A stretch of 6,012 nucleotides of DNA, from NCBI GenBank assembly GCA_964571695.1, contig CAZNDG010000083.1:1-6012 (forward strand), read 5' to 3'. Made by a program: the position numbers and the translations under genes. Positions 1 through 6,012 of this stretch are shown one piece after another. The first letter of the stretch is position 1; every line of letters starts with the position of its first letter. The notes beneath the pieces were generated by a model, which saw only the letters and a list, made by a program, of their open reading frames with translations, was not told the DNA's origin and did no database searches. The stretch is from UBA8958 sp964571695 (GTDB lineage Bacteria > Desulfobacterota > Syntrophia > Syntrophales > UBA8958).

Positions 1-23
1 AATATGGAATCTGCAACCGTGAC

Positions 24-32
24 GGAGAGAGG
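24..32 (+). promoter_or_regulatory. Ribosome binding site of the RHS gene
   Basis: The purine run GGAGAGAGG ends 6 bases before the ATG at 39, good Shine-Dalgarno spacing. The same frame stays open to the window's left edge, so this site together with the signal peptide decides the start. No promoter can be judged in the 38 upstream bases. Confidence 0.6.
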
Positions 33-38
33 CCGAAC

Positions 39-3000
39 ATGCTGAAGACCGAAAACCGATCCTGGCTGCATATAGCCCTGGTGGCTATATTTTTCATGGT
101 ATTTCATATCGGTTCCGCCCTGGCGGCGCCCATCTTCGTCGACAACGGAGACGGGACCGTCTCCGATAATGCAACGGGCCTGGTTTGGCAGCAGAGTGAC
201 GCTCAGAACAGCGGCAGATTAAGCTGGCAGGGTAGCATTAATTACTGTGCCGGCCTTGTTCTGGGAGGACGATCGGACTGGCGGCTGCCCACTTTTGATG
301 AACTCAAAAGCATCGCCTTTAGCTACGATAGCAATCCCAAGATCGACACCAACTTTTTCCCCGGCTGCCTTTCGGAGCTCTACTGGTCCAGCATCGACTA
401 TAGAGAAGACACCTACCCCTATGACGAGGCAAAGGCCTGGGGCGCCGAGTTTTACTACGGCGGAAGCTACTACGGTGCCAAGAGCACCCCCGGGTGTGTC
501 CGTTGCGTGCGCAATCAGGCCGATACGACCCCAATGACCTTCACGCCATCCACTCTGGACTTCGGTGCCCCGGCGCCGGGGGAAAGCGTTGACAGGACCG
601 TGACGATCACCAACAACACAGGGTACCTCTTAAGGGACATGCAATTGACCTTTAACGGGCCCGCCGACGCCTCGCTTTTCACCGTTCTTTCACCCGACTT
701 CACCGACAATGCAAACAAATACCTCTATCCCGGCCTGTCCGTGGATGTCACGATCCGCTACAGGGCAACCAAGAAGGGCCTTGTTCGGGAGCAGGCCGAT
801 TTTGACTACATGTACAACAACACTGACGGCGGCACGAGCATTCTCGATGTCCGGGCCGGCGCCCGGGAGGAAACAACGGTAACCTACGGAACAAAAAAGC
901 GCCAGCAGACGAGCGACGATCCGGTCGCACTCGCCACGGGCGAGCTGTTGTACGGCCCCGTAGAGGTCATAAACCTGGGCGGTCCCCTGCCGCTCACCGT
1001 GTCTGTCCGGTACGCCGGCCGCCTGGCCCGGGAGAACCTCTCCGGCGATGCCGACACCTTTTTGGGCCACAACTGGCTGCACAACTACCAGATCCGGATC
1101 GAGAGCGCCGGGACCGATGCCGCGGAGATCGCCTTCCGCTGGGGCGAGCGCCTGAGCTTCGCCAAACAGGAGGGCCAATGGGTCCTCTCCGGGAGCCCCG
1201 CCGTTCCCTTCCAGTTGCGACAGGATGGGGGCGGCCTGTTTCACCTGCTGGACCCCCGGGATGAGCGGATTTACGGTTTTCTCACCGACGGCCGGCTCAA
1301 GCGCATCCGGGACCGGAACGGCAACCAGATTACAATCATCTATGTGGACGAGCTTCAGGGGGGCGATATCCGCTCCATCAAGACCATCACCGACGGTTTG
1401 GGACGCTCGCTTACGTCCGGACCGTTCAGGATCAATGCCAACCGCCTGGCAATACCGTACCGTACCGACGGGTATCTCACCTCTATCAAGGATATGCTCG
1501 GAAACACCACCCAGTACCACTACACAAGCGAAATCGGCGACAGTGGGTACCAGTTGGCTTCCGTGACCCATCCCCTCGGCAACACCCCCTGGACGAACGC
1601 CTTCGACAGCCAGGGGCGGGTGGTCGGACAGACCGACGCCTACGGAAACGCCTGGACCTTTGCCTACGACACCCCGAGCGAAGGCGTCACGAAGATCACC
1701 GATCCCGAGGGCCGGGAATCCTTCTCCCGCCATGGCAGCGGGGCTGTTTGGACCGGCGTCGCCGACCAGGCGGGCAAGGGCTTCACCCTGGTCAGTGACG
1801 ATGCTGGGAGGCCGACGGAACTGACCGACCGCCTGGGGGATAAAACCTCCTTCACCTATCACGCCCCGTCGGGCCGGCCAGCCTCCAAGACCGACGCCAA
1901 AGGACAGAGCACCACATGGAACTATGAGTCGCAGGAACAGACATTTATCAATCCCGACAACGACCAGACCTTCACCTTCACCTTTTACAACCTGAGCCGC
2001 ATCAACTACGCGGACGGCACCCACCATGCCTTTACCTATGATGCCAAGGGCAATGTCCTAACCAGTACCGATCGGGCAGGGCACGCCTGGACCTATACTT
2101 ACAACGACAGGGGACAGGAGCTGACGGCAACCAATCCCCTGGGCGGCACAACGACCAACACCTACAATGCCGACGCCACCCAGGCCAGTCGCACCGACAG
2201 CGACACCGGGACCACGACATACGGGTATGATACCTACAAGCGCCTCAACCTCGTCACCTATCCGGATGCGTCCACCGTAAGGATGGTCTACGACAAGAAG
2301 GACCGCCTCACGTCGATGACCGATGAGCTGAACCGGACCACCACCTTTACCTGGGATGCCAACGGCAACCTGATCAAGCTCACCGATTCGGAGGGAGGAG
2401 AAGTCCTGTTCGAATACGATCTCATGGATCGCCTGGTCAAGACCACGAACCGTCTGGGCGCAGCATCGACCAGGACCTATGACCGACTGAGTCGTCTCGC
2501 CGGGATGGCCGACGCCACGGGGGTAAAGGTCGCCTATCAGTACAATTCCCGGGGATGGCTCAATCAGGTCACCCGGGCCGGCAAGTCCTGGACGATGACC
2601 TACGATGACGAGGGGGTCCCCGTGACCCGCACCACGCCTCTTTCGCGCACAACGACGGAAGTCACCGACAAGCTGGGGCTCGTTGTCTCCGTTACCGATC
2701 CCATGAACGGGACGACAGGTTATGGCCGGGACGCTATGAATCGTGTCACCTCCGTCACCGCCCCGGACAACAGAGTCACGACCTACGCCTACAACGCCCT
2801 GGGGTTGTTGACCGGCGTGGCCCTGCCCGGAGGGATGGATGTCGCCTACAGTTATGACGATATGGGCAATCTCACACAGATCAGGGACCTCAATGGCAAC
2901 TCCTGGGACTTTGACCATACGACGATGGGCCGTCTCAAGAAACAAACCGACCCGCTGAGCCGGACCGTTCAGTACGGCCATGACAGCCGGGGACAATTGA

Positions 3001-4745
3001 ATGCTGTCGCCTATCCCGACGAAGGCACCCAGAACATCACTTACGACGCCGCCGGCAATGTCCTCCGCAGGCAGTACAGCGGCGGGCCCGATCTGGTTTA
3101 TTCCTACGATGCCCGGAACCGGCTCCTGACCGCCAACGATCTTTCCATGACGCGGGACGCCGAAGGGCGGATTATCGCAACGGTCGACGGCGACGCCCTC
3201 TTCGGCGCAACCTATGATGAGGCGGACCGTCTCAAGACCGTCACCTATAACAACCTCTTCACGGTTACCTATACCTACGATGTGGGCGAAAACGGAACGG
3301 GCCTGCTTACCCGGGTCAGTGACAATCTGACCAACACCGAAATCACCTTTTCCTATGACGACGACCATCGTCTGATCGTTACAGGTTTGCCCGGCGGCAA
3401 GACAATGACACGGACCTGGGACAATGCCGATCGTCTGACCCGTCTCCGGTCGGGGGACCATATCGATCTGTCCCTCACCTACGATGCGGGAGGGCGTATT
3501 ACCGCAATGGACATGACGGCGCCCCTGACATTGGAATCGCACATGCCCACCATGAAACGCACCCTGACCTACGACGCCGCCTCCCAGACAAGCGCCGCCG
3601 GCTACAGCCACGACGCCCGCGGCCGTACGACCGCCGCGCCGGGGCTGACCTTTGGCTGGGACGGCGCCTCGCGCCTGACTGCAGCCGGGGATACGAGCCT
3701 GACCTATAATGGTCTGGGGAAACTCAGAACGCGAACCAGCGGCGGAACAACCACGCACTTTTATGCCAACCGCGCCATCGGGCTTTCCCCCCTTGTCGCT
3801 GAAAAGAACGGGACGACCGGCCAGTTTTCACGCTACTACGTGTGGACTCCGGAAGGACGCCTTCTCTACATGATCGATGCCGCCGACGGCAACAAGGTCT
3901 ATCTCTATCACTTCGATCAAGCGGGGAATACCCTTGCCCTGACCGACGCAGGCGGCACAGTCACCGACGCCTATGCATACGATCCATACGGCCGCCTGCT
4001 CGCCCGAACCGGCTCCACCACACAGCCCTTTACTTTTTCCGGGGCCTGGGGCGCGCGGCAGGAGGGGGAAAGCGGCACGCTATACCAGATGGGTGCCCGC
4101 TACTATGATGCAGCAACCGGTCGTTTTCTCACGCCCGAACCCCTGTGGCCTCAAGTGGATGAACCCAGGGCCGTCAATCCCTATCAATATGCTCTTGCCG
4201 ATCCTCTCTGTCGTGTGGATCCGACAGGGCTTGACGACGTACCTGCCGAGAGACCCTTAAACCATGGGGAACATATGGCCTATTTGCGGGAAGAGATAGA
4301 AAAGATCAAGGTTCAGGAAAAAGAGGAAAAGGCCAAGCGTGAGGAAGAACGCAGGCAGGAGGAAGCCAGGCTGAAAAAGGAATGGCAAGACAAACGTGAG
4401 CAGGACATGAAAGCGCTTGCGGCCAAGTTGAATAATCAGTTGATGGGGCTCGTCTTGAGGGAACATGCTCACTTGCGTCCGGCGGAACTGGAAAAACAAA
4501 TACGGGATAACGAGAAGTTTCTCCCCGGCGCCTGGGACCAGTTTTTGAAAGGGCTCGCAATACGGGATAAGACGCTTGCCGATCTGGAGGCAAAACGGGA
4601 GGCGGGCAAGAAAATTGAACCGCAGGAAGTTCAAGACTTCAAACTCCTCAACATCGGTCTCGGGATGCTGTTGGGGAATATCGAAACGGCATTGGAAGAA
4701 CTGGATCAGGCTCGGGGCGAACTTGCCGAGATCAGGGGCCAGTAG
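39..4745 (+). CDS. Secreted RHS/YD-repeat protein with N-terminal DUF1566 and ASH-like domains and a charged helical C-terminal tail
   Basis: The product has 1568 residues. Residues 1-30 form a Sec signal peptide: a basic start, a hydrophobic core (IALVAIFFMVF) and a GSALAA cleavage region. Residues about 31-158 match DUF1566 (Lcl C-terminal), with DNGDGTVSDNATGLVW, WRLPTFDEL and a closing RCVR. Residues about 165-275 resemble an ASH/choice-of-anchor-D beta-sandwich (STLDFGAPAPGESVDRTVTI). Residues about 291-355 (SDDPVALATGEL to FLGHNWLHNY) are a DUF6531-type entry module. About 405-1290 are YD repeats, followed by an RHS core with GARYYDAATGRFLTPEP, NPYQYALADP and DPTGL (1394-1398). The last 170 residues are unassigned. 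RHS families generally build a hollow beta-shell around a C-terminal effector. The signal peptide implies export to the periplasm or beyond; a toxin role is inferred only. The ATG at 39 is chosen because it starts the signal peptide and follows a purine-rich Shine-Dalgarno. The frame is intact throughout. Confidence 0.95.
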   Translation: MLKTENRSWLHIALVAIFFMVFHIGSALAAPIFVDNGDGTVSDNATGLVWQQSDAQNSGRLSWQGSINYCAGLVLGGRSDWRLPTFDELKSIAFSYDSNPKIDTNFFPGCLSELYWSSIDYREDTYPYDEAKAWGAEFYYGGSYYGAKSTPGCVRCVRNQADTTPMTFTPSTLDFGAPAPGESVDRTVTITNNTGYLLRDMQLTFNGPADASLFTVLSPDFTDNANKYLYPGLSVDVTIRYRATKKGLVREQADFDYMYNNTDGGTSILDVRAGAREETTVTYGTKKRQQTSDDPVALATGELLYGPVEVINLGGPLPLTVSVRYAGRLARENLSGDADTFLGHNWLHNYQIRIESAGTDAAEIAFRWGERLSFAKQEGQWVLSGSPAVPFQLRQDGGGLFHLLDPRDERIYGFLTDGRLKRIRDRNGNQITIIYVDELQGGDIRSIKTITDGLGRSLTSGPFRINANRLAIPYRTDGYLTSIKDMLGNTTQYHYTSEIGDSGYQLASVTHPLGNTPWTNAFDSQGRVVGQTDAYGNAWTFAYDTPSEGVTKITDPEGRESFSRHGSGAVWTGVADQAGKGFTLVSDDAGRPTELTDRLGDKTSFTYHAPSGRPASKTDAKGQSTTWNYESQEQTFINPDNDQTFTFTFYNLSRINYADGTHHAFTYDAKGNVLTSTDRAGHAWTYTYNDRGQELTATNPLGGTTTNTYNADATQASRTDSDTGTTTYGYDTYKRLNLVTYPDASTVRMVYDKKDRLTSMTDELNRTTTFTWDANGNLIKLTDSEGGEVLFEYDLMDRLVKTTNRLGAASTRTYDRLSRLAGMADATGVKVAYQYNSRGWLNQVTRAGKSWTMTYDDEGVPVTRTTPLSRTTTEVTDKLGLVVSVTDPMNGTTGYGRDAMNRVTSVTAPDNRVTTYAYNALGLLTGVALPGGMDVAYSYDDMGNLTQIRDLNGNSWDFDHTTMGRLKKQTDPLSRTVQYGHDSRGQLNAVAYPDEGTQNITYDAAGNVLRRQYSGGPDLVYSYDARNRLLTANDLSMTRDAEGRIIATVDGDALFGATYDEADRLKTVTYNNLFTVTYTYDVGENGTGLLTRVSDNLTNTEITFSYDDDHRLIVTGLPGGKTMTRTWDNADRLTRLRSGDHIDLSLTYDAGGRITAMDMTAPLTLESHMPTMKRTLTYDAASQTSAAGYSHDARGRTTAAPGLTFGWDGASRLTAAGDTSLTYNGLGKLRTRTSGGTTTHFYANRAIGLSPLVAEKNGTTGQFSRYYVWTPEGRLLYMIDAADGNKVYLYHFDQAGNTLALTDAGGTVTDAYAYDPYGRLLARTGSTTQPFTFSGAWGARQEGESGTLYQMGARYYDAATGRFLTPEPLWPQVDEPRAVNPYQYALADPLCRVDPTGLDDVPAERPLNHGEHMAYLREEIEKIKVQEKEEKAKREEERRQEEARLKKEWQDKREQDMKALAAKLNNQLMGLVLREHAHLRPAELEKQIRDNEKFLPGAWDQFLKGLAIRDKTLADLEAKREAGKKIEPQEVQDFKLLNIGLGMLLGNIETALEELDQARGELAEIRGQ
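1252..4010 (+). repeat. YD/RHS-repeat coding array
   Basis: This segment of the RHS gene encodes a long run of diverged repeats of about 20-22 residues with the pattern YDxxGxLxxxTDxxGxxTxYxYD. Clear copies include YDAKGNVLTSTDRAGHAWTY, WDANGNLIKLTDSEGGEVLF, YDDMGNLTQIRDLNGNSWDF and the final YAYDPYGRLLARTGS. In solved RHS and Tc-toxin C structures such repeats form a spiralling beta-sheet cocoon. The copies are well diverged at the DNA level, so this is a protein repeat rather than a recent tandem DNA duplication. The limits are approximate. Confidence 0.85.
4233..4742 (+). other. Variable C-terminal tail of the RHS protein (residues 1399-1568), unassigned
   Basis: These 170 residues follow the core-terminating DPTGL, where RHS proteins typically switch to a lineage-specific tip. 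Residues about 1415-1460 form a highly charged, probably coiled-coil helix rich in K, E and R (for example EEKAKREEERRQEEARLKKE). Further predicted helices follow, with a more hydrophobic patch near LLNIGLGMLLGNIETALEEL. I see no cysteine, no HNH, deaminase or ADP-ribosyltransferase signature, and no other familiar toxin motif. By hand count 4261-4500 is 119/240 G+C (about 50%), against 43/60 in one sampled 60-base stretch of the repeat region (1561-1620), compatible with separate acquisition of the tip. Function is unknown. Confidence 0.7.
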
Positions 4746-4788
4746 GGGGCAAGCCAGGAATGTACCCTCGATTCGGCTCAGGGTCGAA

Positions 4789-4793
4789 TGGAG
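4789..4793 (+). promoter_or_regulatory. Ribosome binding site deciding the start of the YD/dockerin gene
   Basis: TGGAG lies 8 bases before the ATG at 4802 and supports that start over the in-frame ATG at 4760. An out-of-frame ATG at 4797 opens a two-codon ORF (ATG ATA TGA) whose stop overlaps the real start; its relevance is doubtful. Confidence 0.5.
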
Positions 4794-4801
4794 ACCATGA
4801 T

Positions 4802-5203
4802 ATGAGAAAAAAGACATGGTTGGGATTATTGACAGCGATTCTCCTGCTTGGAGAACTGATGCTGTCCGTCCAGCCGATTCAGGCGGTCACGATCCTGTTC
4901 TCTTATGACGATGTGGGGAGGCTCGTCAGAGCCGATTGCGGGAGCGGCAAGGCGATCGTCTATACCTACGACGCCAACGGCAACCTCCTTACGAACATGA
5001 TTCGCGGCCAGATCAACCAGGGCGATGTGAACGTTGACGGGGAGGTCAACCTCCAGGACGCCCTGGTGGCGTTGCGCCTGCTGTCGGGTCTGCCGGTTCC
5101 GGATCAGGATATTGCCGATTACCTGGCCGGTCATAATGCCGGAGATACGGTGGGTCTGCCCGAGCTCCTCTGGATTCTCCAGAAAATCGCCAGCCTGAGA
5201 TAA
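4802..5203 (+). CDS. Small secreted protein with one YD-repeat pair and a dockerin-like double EF-hand segment
   Basis: The product has 133 residues. Residues 1-28 are a clear signal peptide (MRKK, then a leucine-rich core, ending VQPIQA), leaving a mature protein of about 105 residues. Residues about 31-64 hold an RHS/YD pair (FSYDDVGRLVRA and VYTYDANGNLLT). Residues about 74-133 resemble a type I dockerin: loop one GDVNVDGEVNLQD (D75, N77, D79, N83, D86) precedes a helix ALVALRLLSG, and a second unit AGHNAGDTVGLPELLWILQK has lost most calcium ligands. Dockerins bind cohesins in cellulosomes, but similar segments occur in many non-cellulolytic bacteria and no cohesin is visible here. An upstream in-frame ATG at 4760 exists, but 4802 is preferred because it starts the signal peptide and has TGGAG at 4789-4793, 8 bases away. 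The gene lies 56 bp after the RHS gene on the same strand, suggesting co-transcription. Confidence 0.85.
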   Translation: MRKKTWLGLLTAILLLGELMLSVQPIQAVTILFSYDDVGRLVRADCGSGKAIVYTYDANGNLLTNMIRGQINQGDVNVDGEVNLQDALVALRLLSGLPVPDQDIADYLAGHNAGDTVGLPELLWILQKIASLR

Positions 5204-5232
5204 GGCTTGAAAGGTCTATATTTTTTCCCGCC

Positions 5233-5257
5233 ACCCCCTCCCGGTCCAGGGGGTTTT
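5233..5257 (+). terminator. Probable intrinsic terminator after the YD/dockerin gene
   Basis: A 7-bp perfect stem, ACCCCCT (5233-5239) with AGGGGGT (5248-5254), encloses an 8-base loop. The last stem T begins a short TTTT run (5254-5257). It starts 30 bases after the stop codon, the expected place for an operon end. The weakness is the short T run, which is followed by CAG. Confidence 0.5.
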
Positions 5258-5553
5258 CAGCGCCGGGTCCTGGCCATCTGCGCCAACCGGGCCGCCGCCC
5301 ATTTTACCCTGTTCGCCATCGGCCCGCTTTCAACCTTGGAAGAGATTCCAGTACCCCATCAGACCCGCCGCGTTGCCGATCAGGAAGGGGGAGAGGCCCC
5401 CGCAGATGAGCGTCTTCTGGCGGTAATACATCCACCCTCACAGCCAGCTCGTCAGCACGGCGGTGATGGCCAGGTTGATCGACGCGCAGATGTGCAGGGA
5501 GCCGAAGAGGAGAGAGGTGACCAGGATGGCCGAAAACCAGCTTCTTCTGCCAG
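5258..5553. other. Gene-poor stretch with only degraded minus-strand coding
   Basis: No intact gene with a start, ribosome binding site and recognisable product occurs on either strand here. An open plus-strand frame at 5207-5614 gives a low-complexity product rich in P, G, R and E with no domain and looks like the complement of the decayed minus-strand genes. The only supported content is the possible CPBP-like remnant and its possible C-terminal tail. Confidence 0.6.
5330..5545 (-). pseudogene. Remnant of a membrane protein, possibly a CPBP (CAAX-type) intramembrane protease, interrupted by a stop
   Basis: Read on the minus strand from about 5542, the frame gives SWFSAILVTSLLFGSLHI followed by a second hydrophobic stretch. 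It meets an in-frame TGA at 5440-5438, then continues as sensible protein (GWMYYRQKTLICGGLSPFLI, then GNAAGLM) to a TGA at 5332-5330. The ILVTSLLFGSLH segment resembles the FxxxH second motif of CPBP proteases, and the later SPFLIGNAAG sits where that family usually carries a final histidine-containing helix, but no histidine is present. A neighbouring frame continues after 5330 with VKWAAARLAQMARTRR and a stop at about 5262, which may be the original C-terminus after another frameshift. The N-terminal half, including a proper EE motif, is absent. That it is coding remnant is fairly convincing; the family assignment is tentative. Confidence 0.4.
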
Positions 5554-5712
5554 CGAAGAGCCGCTGACGATGATCGCCTTCTGCCGTGGCACGATATCCA
5601 CGATCCGGTGGTAGGTTTCCAAACCGTCTATGCCGGGATCCATGATCATGTCCAAAACCATCAGATCCGCCCTGTGGGTCCGGAGATATTCGACCGCCTC
5701 CTGATGCAGGTC
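5554..5712 (-). pseudogene. Internal fragment of a response-regulator receiver (REC) domain
   Basis: Minus-strand translation from about 5712 gives EAVEYLRTHRADLMVLDMIM, then DPGIDGLETYHRIVDIVP and QKAIIVSGSS. This is the middle of a REC domain: alpha-2, beta-3 with the phospho-acceptor Asp in VLDM, the following DGLE loop, and beta-4 ending in the conserved Ser of SG. The style is typical of hybrid histidine-kinase receivers in deltaproteobacteria. Missing are the N-terminal acidic pair and, at the other end, the beta-5 Lys-Pro and the rest of the domain. A TGA lies in frame just upstream (5730-5728) and the transposase fragment begins there on the other strand. An ATG at 5661 exists but would start inside the domain, so this is a decayed piece, not a gene. 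Confidence 0.75.
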
Positions 5713-6012
5713 TATGATGATAACTTTTCAAGGGATTACGGATTCTGGCGACCCTATGTTGAGAAAGTGATCTACCGCTATCTCGACTGCGGCGATCTGA
5801 AAAACGGCTTTGCCCGCGTGAGATGCAAAGATTGCGGCCACGAATATCTACTGGCCTTCTCGTGTAAGCGCCGCCACTTCTGCCCATCCTGCCACCAGAA
5901 GCGCGTGGTGGAGTTCGGTGAGTGGCTCTGCACGGATGTCCTCAAAAAGATCCCCATCGGCATTTTGTCTTCGGCATCCCGAAGATGCTGCGCCGTTATT
6001 TTCTCTATGACA
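5704..6012 (+). pseudogene. IS91-family transposase, N-terminally truncated, frameshifted and running off the window
   Basis: Plus-strand translation from about 5710 (VYDDNFSRDYGFWRPYVEKV and on) is the N-terminal zinc-binding region of IS91-family transposases. It has YLDCGDLKNGFARVRCKDCG, AFSCKRRHFCPSCHQKR and VEFGEWL, including paired-cysteine motifs CxxC and CxxxxxCxxC. The family normally carries a few dozen more N-terminal residues, which are missing; an ATG at 5704 is available but has no ribosome binding site and lies at the breakpoint. At about 5950-5955 the frame is lost: frame 0 continues IPIGILSSASRR, while the -1 frame from 5955 reads HRHFVFGIPKMLRRYFLYD, the expected family continuation. 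One C missing from the CCCC run would explain it. The catalytic Y1/HUH transposase part would lie beyond the window, so activity cannot be judged. Confidence 0.8.
5707..5712. other. Junction between receiver-domain fragment and IS91-type transposase fragment
   Basis: Family-like sequence of the minus-strand receiver fragment stops around 5709 and that of the plus-strand transposase starts around 5710. Both proteins are cut internally here, so this is a rearrangement breakpoint rather than a natural element end. IS91-type elements normally end outside the transposase gene at distinctive ori and ter sequences, which are not seen here. Confidence 0.55.

Noticed and set aside
690..2027. Long antisense open frame (445 codons) under the RHS gene
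   Set aside because: Its translation is compositionally odd (rich in V, G, P and A), has no recognisable domain, and mirrors GC-rich codons of the RHS gene. The sense frame has clear domains throughout.
2058..3758. Long antisense open frame (566 codons) under the YD repeats
   Set aside because: It is a repetitive shadow generated by repeated YD-type codons on the other strand. It has no domain, and a ribosome binding site was not evident.
4764..4790. Imperfect inverted repeat (ACCCT...AGGGT and ATTCG...CGAAT) between the RHS and dockerin genes
   Set aside because: The stems are only 5 bp, the two pairings compete, and there is no T run, so neither a terminator nor an operator can be supported.
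4257..4817. Antisense frame of 186 codons opposite the RHS tail, considered as a possible antisense immunity gene
   Set aside because: The product is F/L/P-rich because it is the complement of K/E/R codons. It overlaps the whole tail and the start of the next gene and shows no domain or independent coding signal.
5207..5614. Plus-strand frame of 135 codons after the dockerin gene
   Set aside because: It has low-complexity, proline- and charge-rich composition, its start overlaps the probable terminator, and it is antisense to better-supported coding remnants.
5438..5887. Minus-strand frame of 149 codons read as one protein
   Set aside because: Only its last 34 residues look like real protein. 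The upstream part is the wrong-frame complement of the receiver and transposase fragments.
1..6012. CRISPR arrays, tRNA or rRNA genes, riboswitches
   Set aside because: No regularly spaced identical repeats were seen, and no tRNA-like, rRNA-like or known riboswitch pattern was recognised on either strand.

Overview
The window looks like an accessory region of a moderately GC-rich (roughly 55-60%) bacterial genome. No marker gene fixes the taxon. The DUF1566/RHS fusion, the small YD-plus-dockerin protein, the IS91-type transposase remnant and the style of the receiver-domain remnant together recall Desulfobacterota (Syntrophus- or Smithella-like deltaproteobacteria). That placement is an inference from family knowledge.

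Layout. (1) Positions 39-4745 (+) hold one large gene for a 1568-residue secreted RHS/YD-repeat protein. Its order is a Sec signal peptide, a DUF1566 (Lcl C-terminal-like) domain, an ASH-like beta-sandwich, a DUF6531-type entry module, a long YD-repeat shell, an RHS-associated core ending in DPTGL, and a 170-residue charged helical C-terminal tail that I cannot assign to a family. (2) Positions 4802-5203 (+), 56 bp downstream, hold a small gene for a 133-residue secreted protein with a signal peptide, one YD-repeat pair and a dockerin-like double EF-hand segment. A plausible intrinsic terminator follows at 5233-5257. (3) Positions 5258-6012 contain no intact gene. They are a patchwork of remnants: on the minus strand a membrane-protein fragment resembling a CPBP (CAAX-type) intramembrane protease, interrupted by a stop, fused upstream to an internal slice of a response-regulator receiver domain; and on the plus strand an IS91-type transposase that lacks its N-terminus, is frameshifted, and runs off the window. 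The receiver and transposase fragments abut at about 5707-5712.

How they fit together. The RHS gene and the dockerin gene probably form a short transcription unit exporting two envelope or extracellular proteins that share the YD-repeat theme. If the RHS protein is processed like characterised RHS toxins, the charged tail would be the released effector, but no recognisable toxin fold or conventional cytosolic immunity gene is visible. The downstream region looks like a graveyard produced by recombination or deletion around a mobile element.
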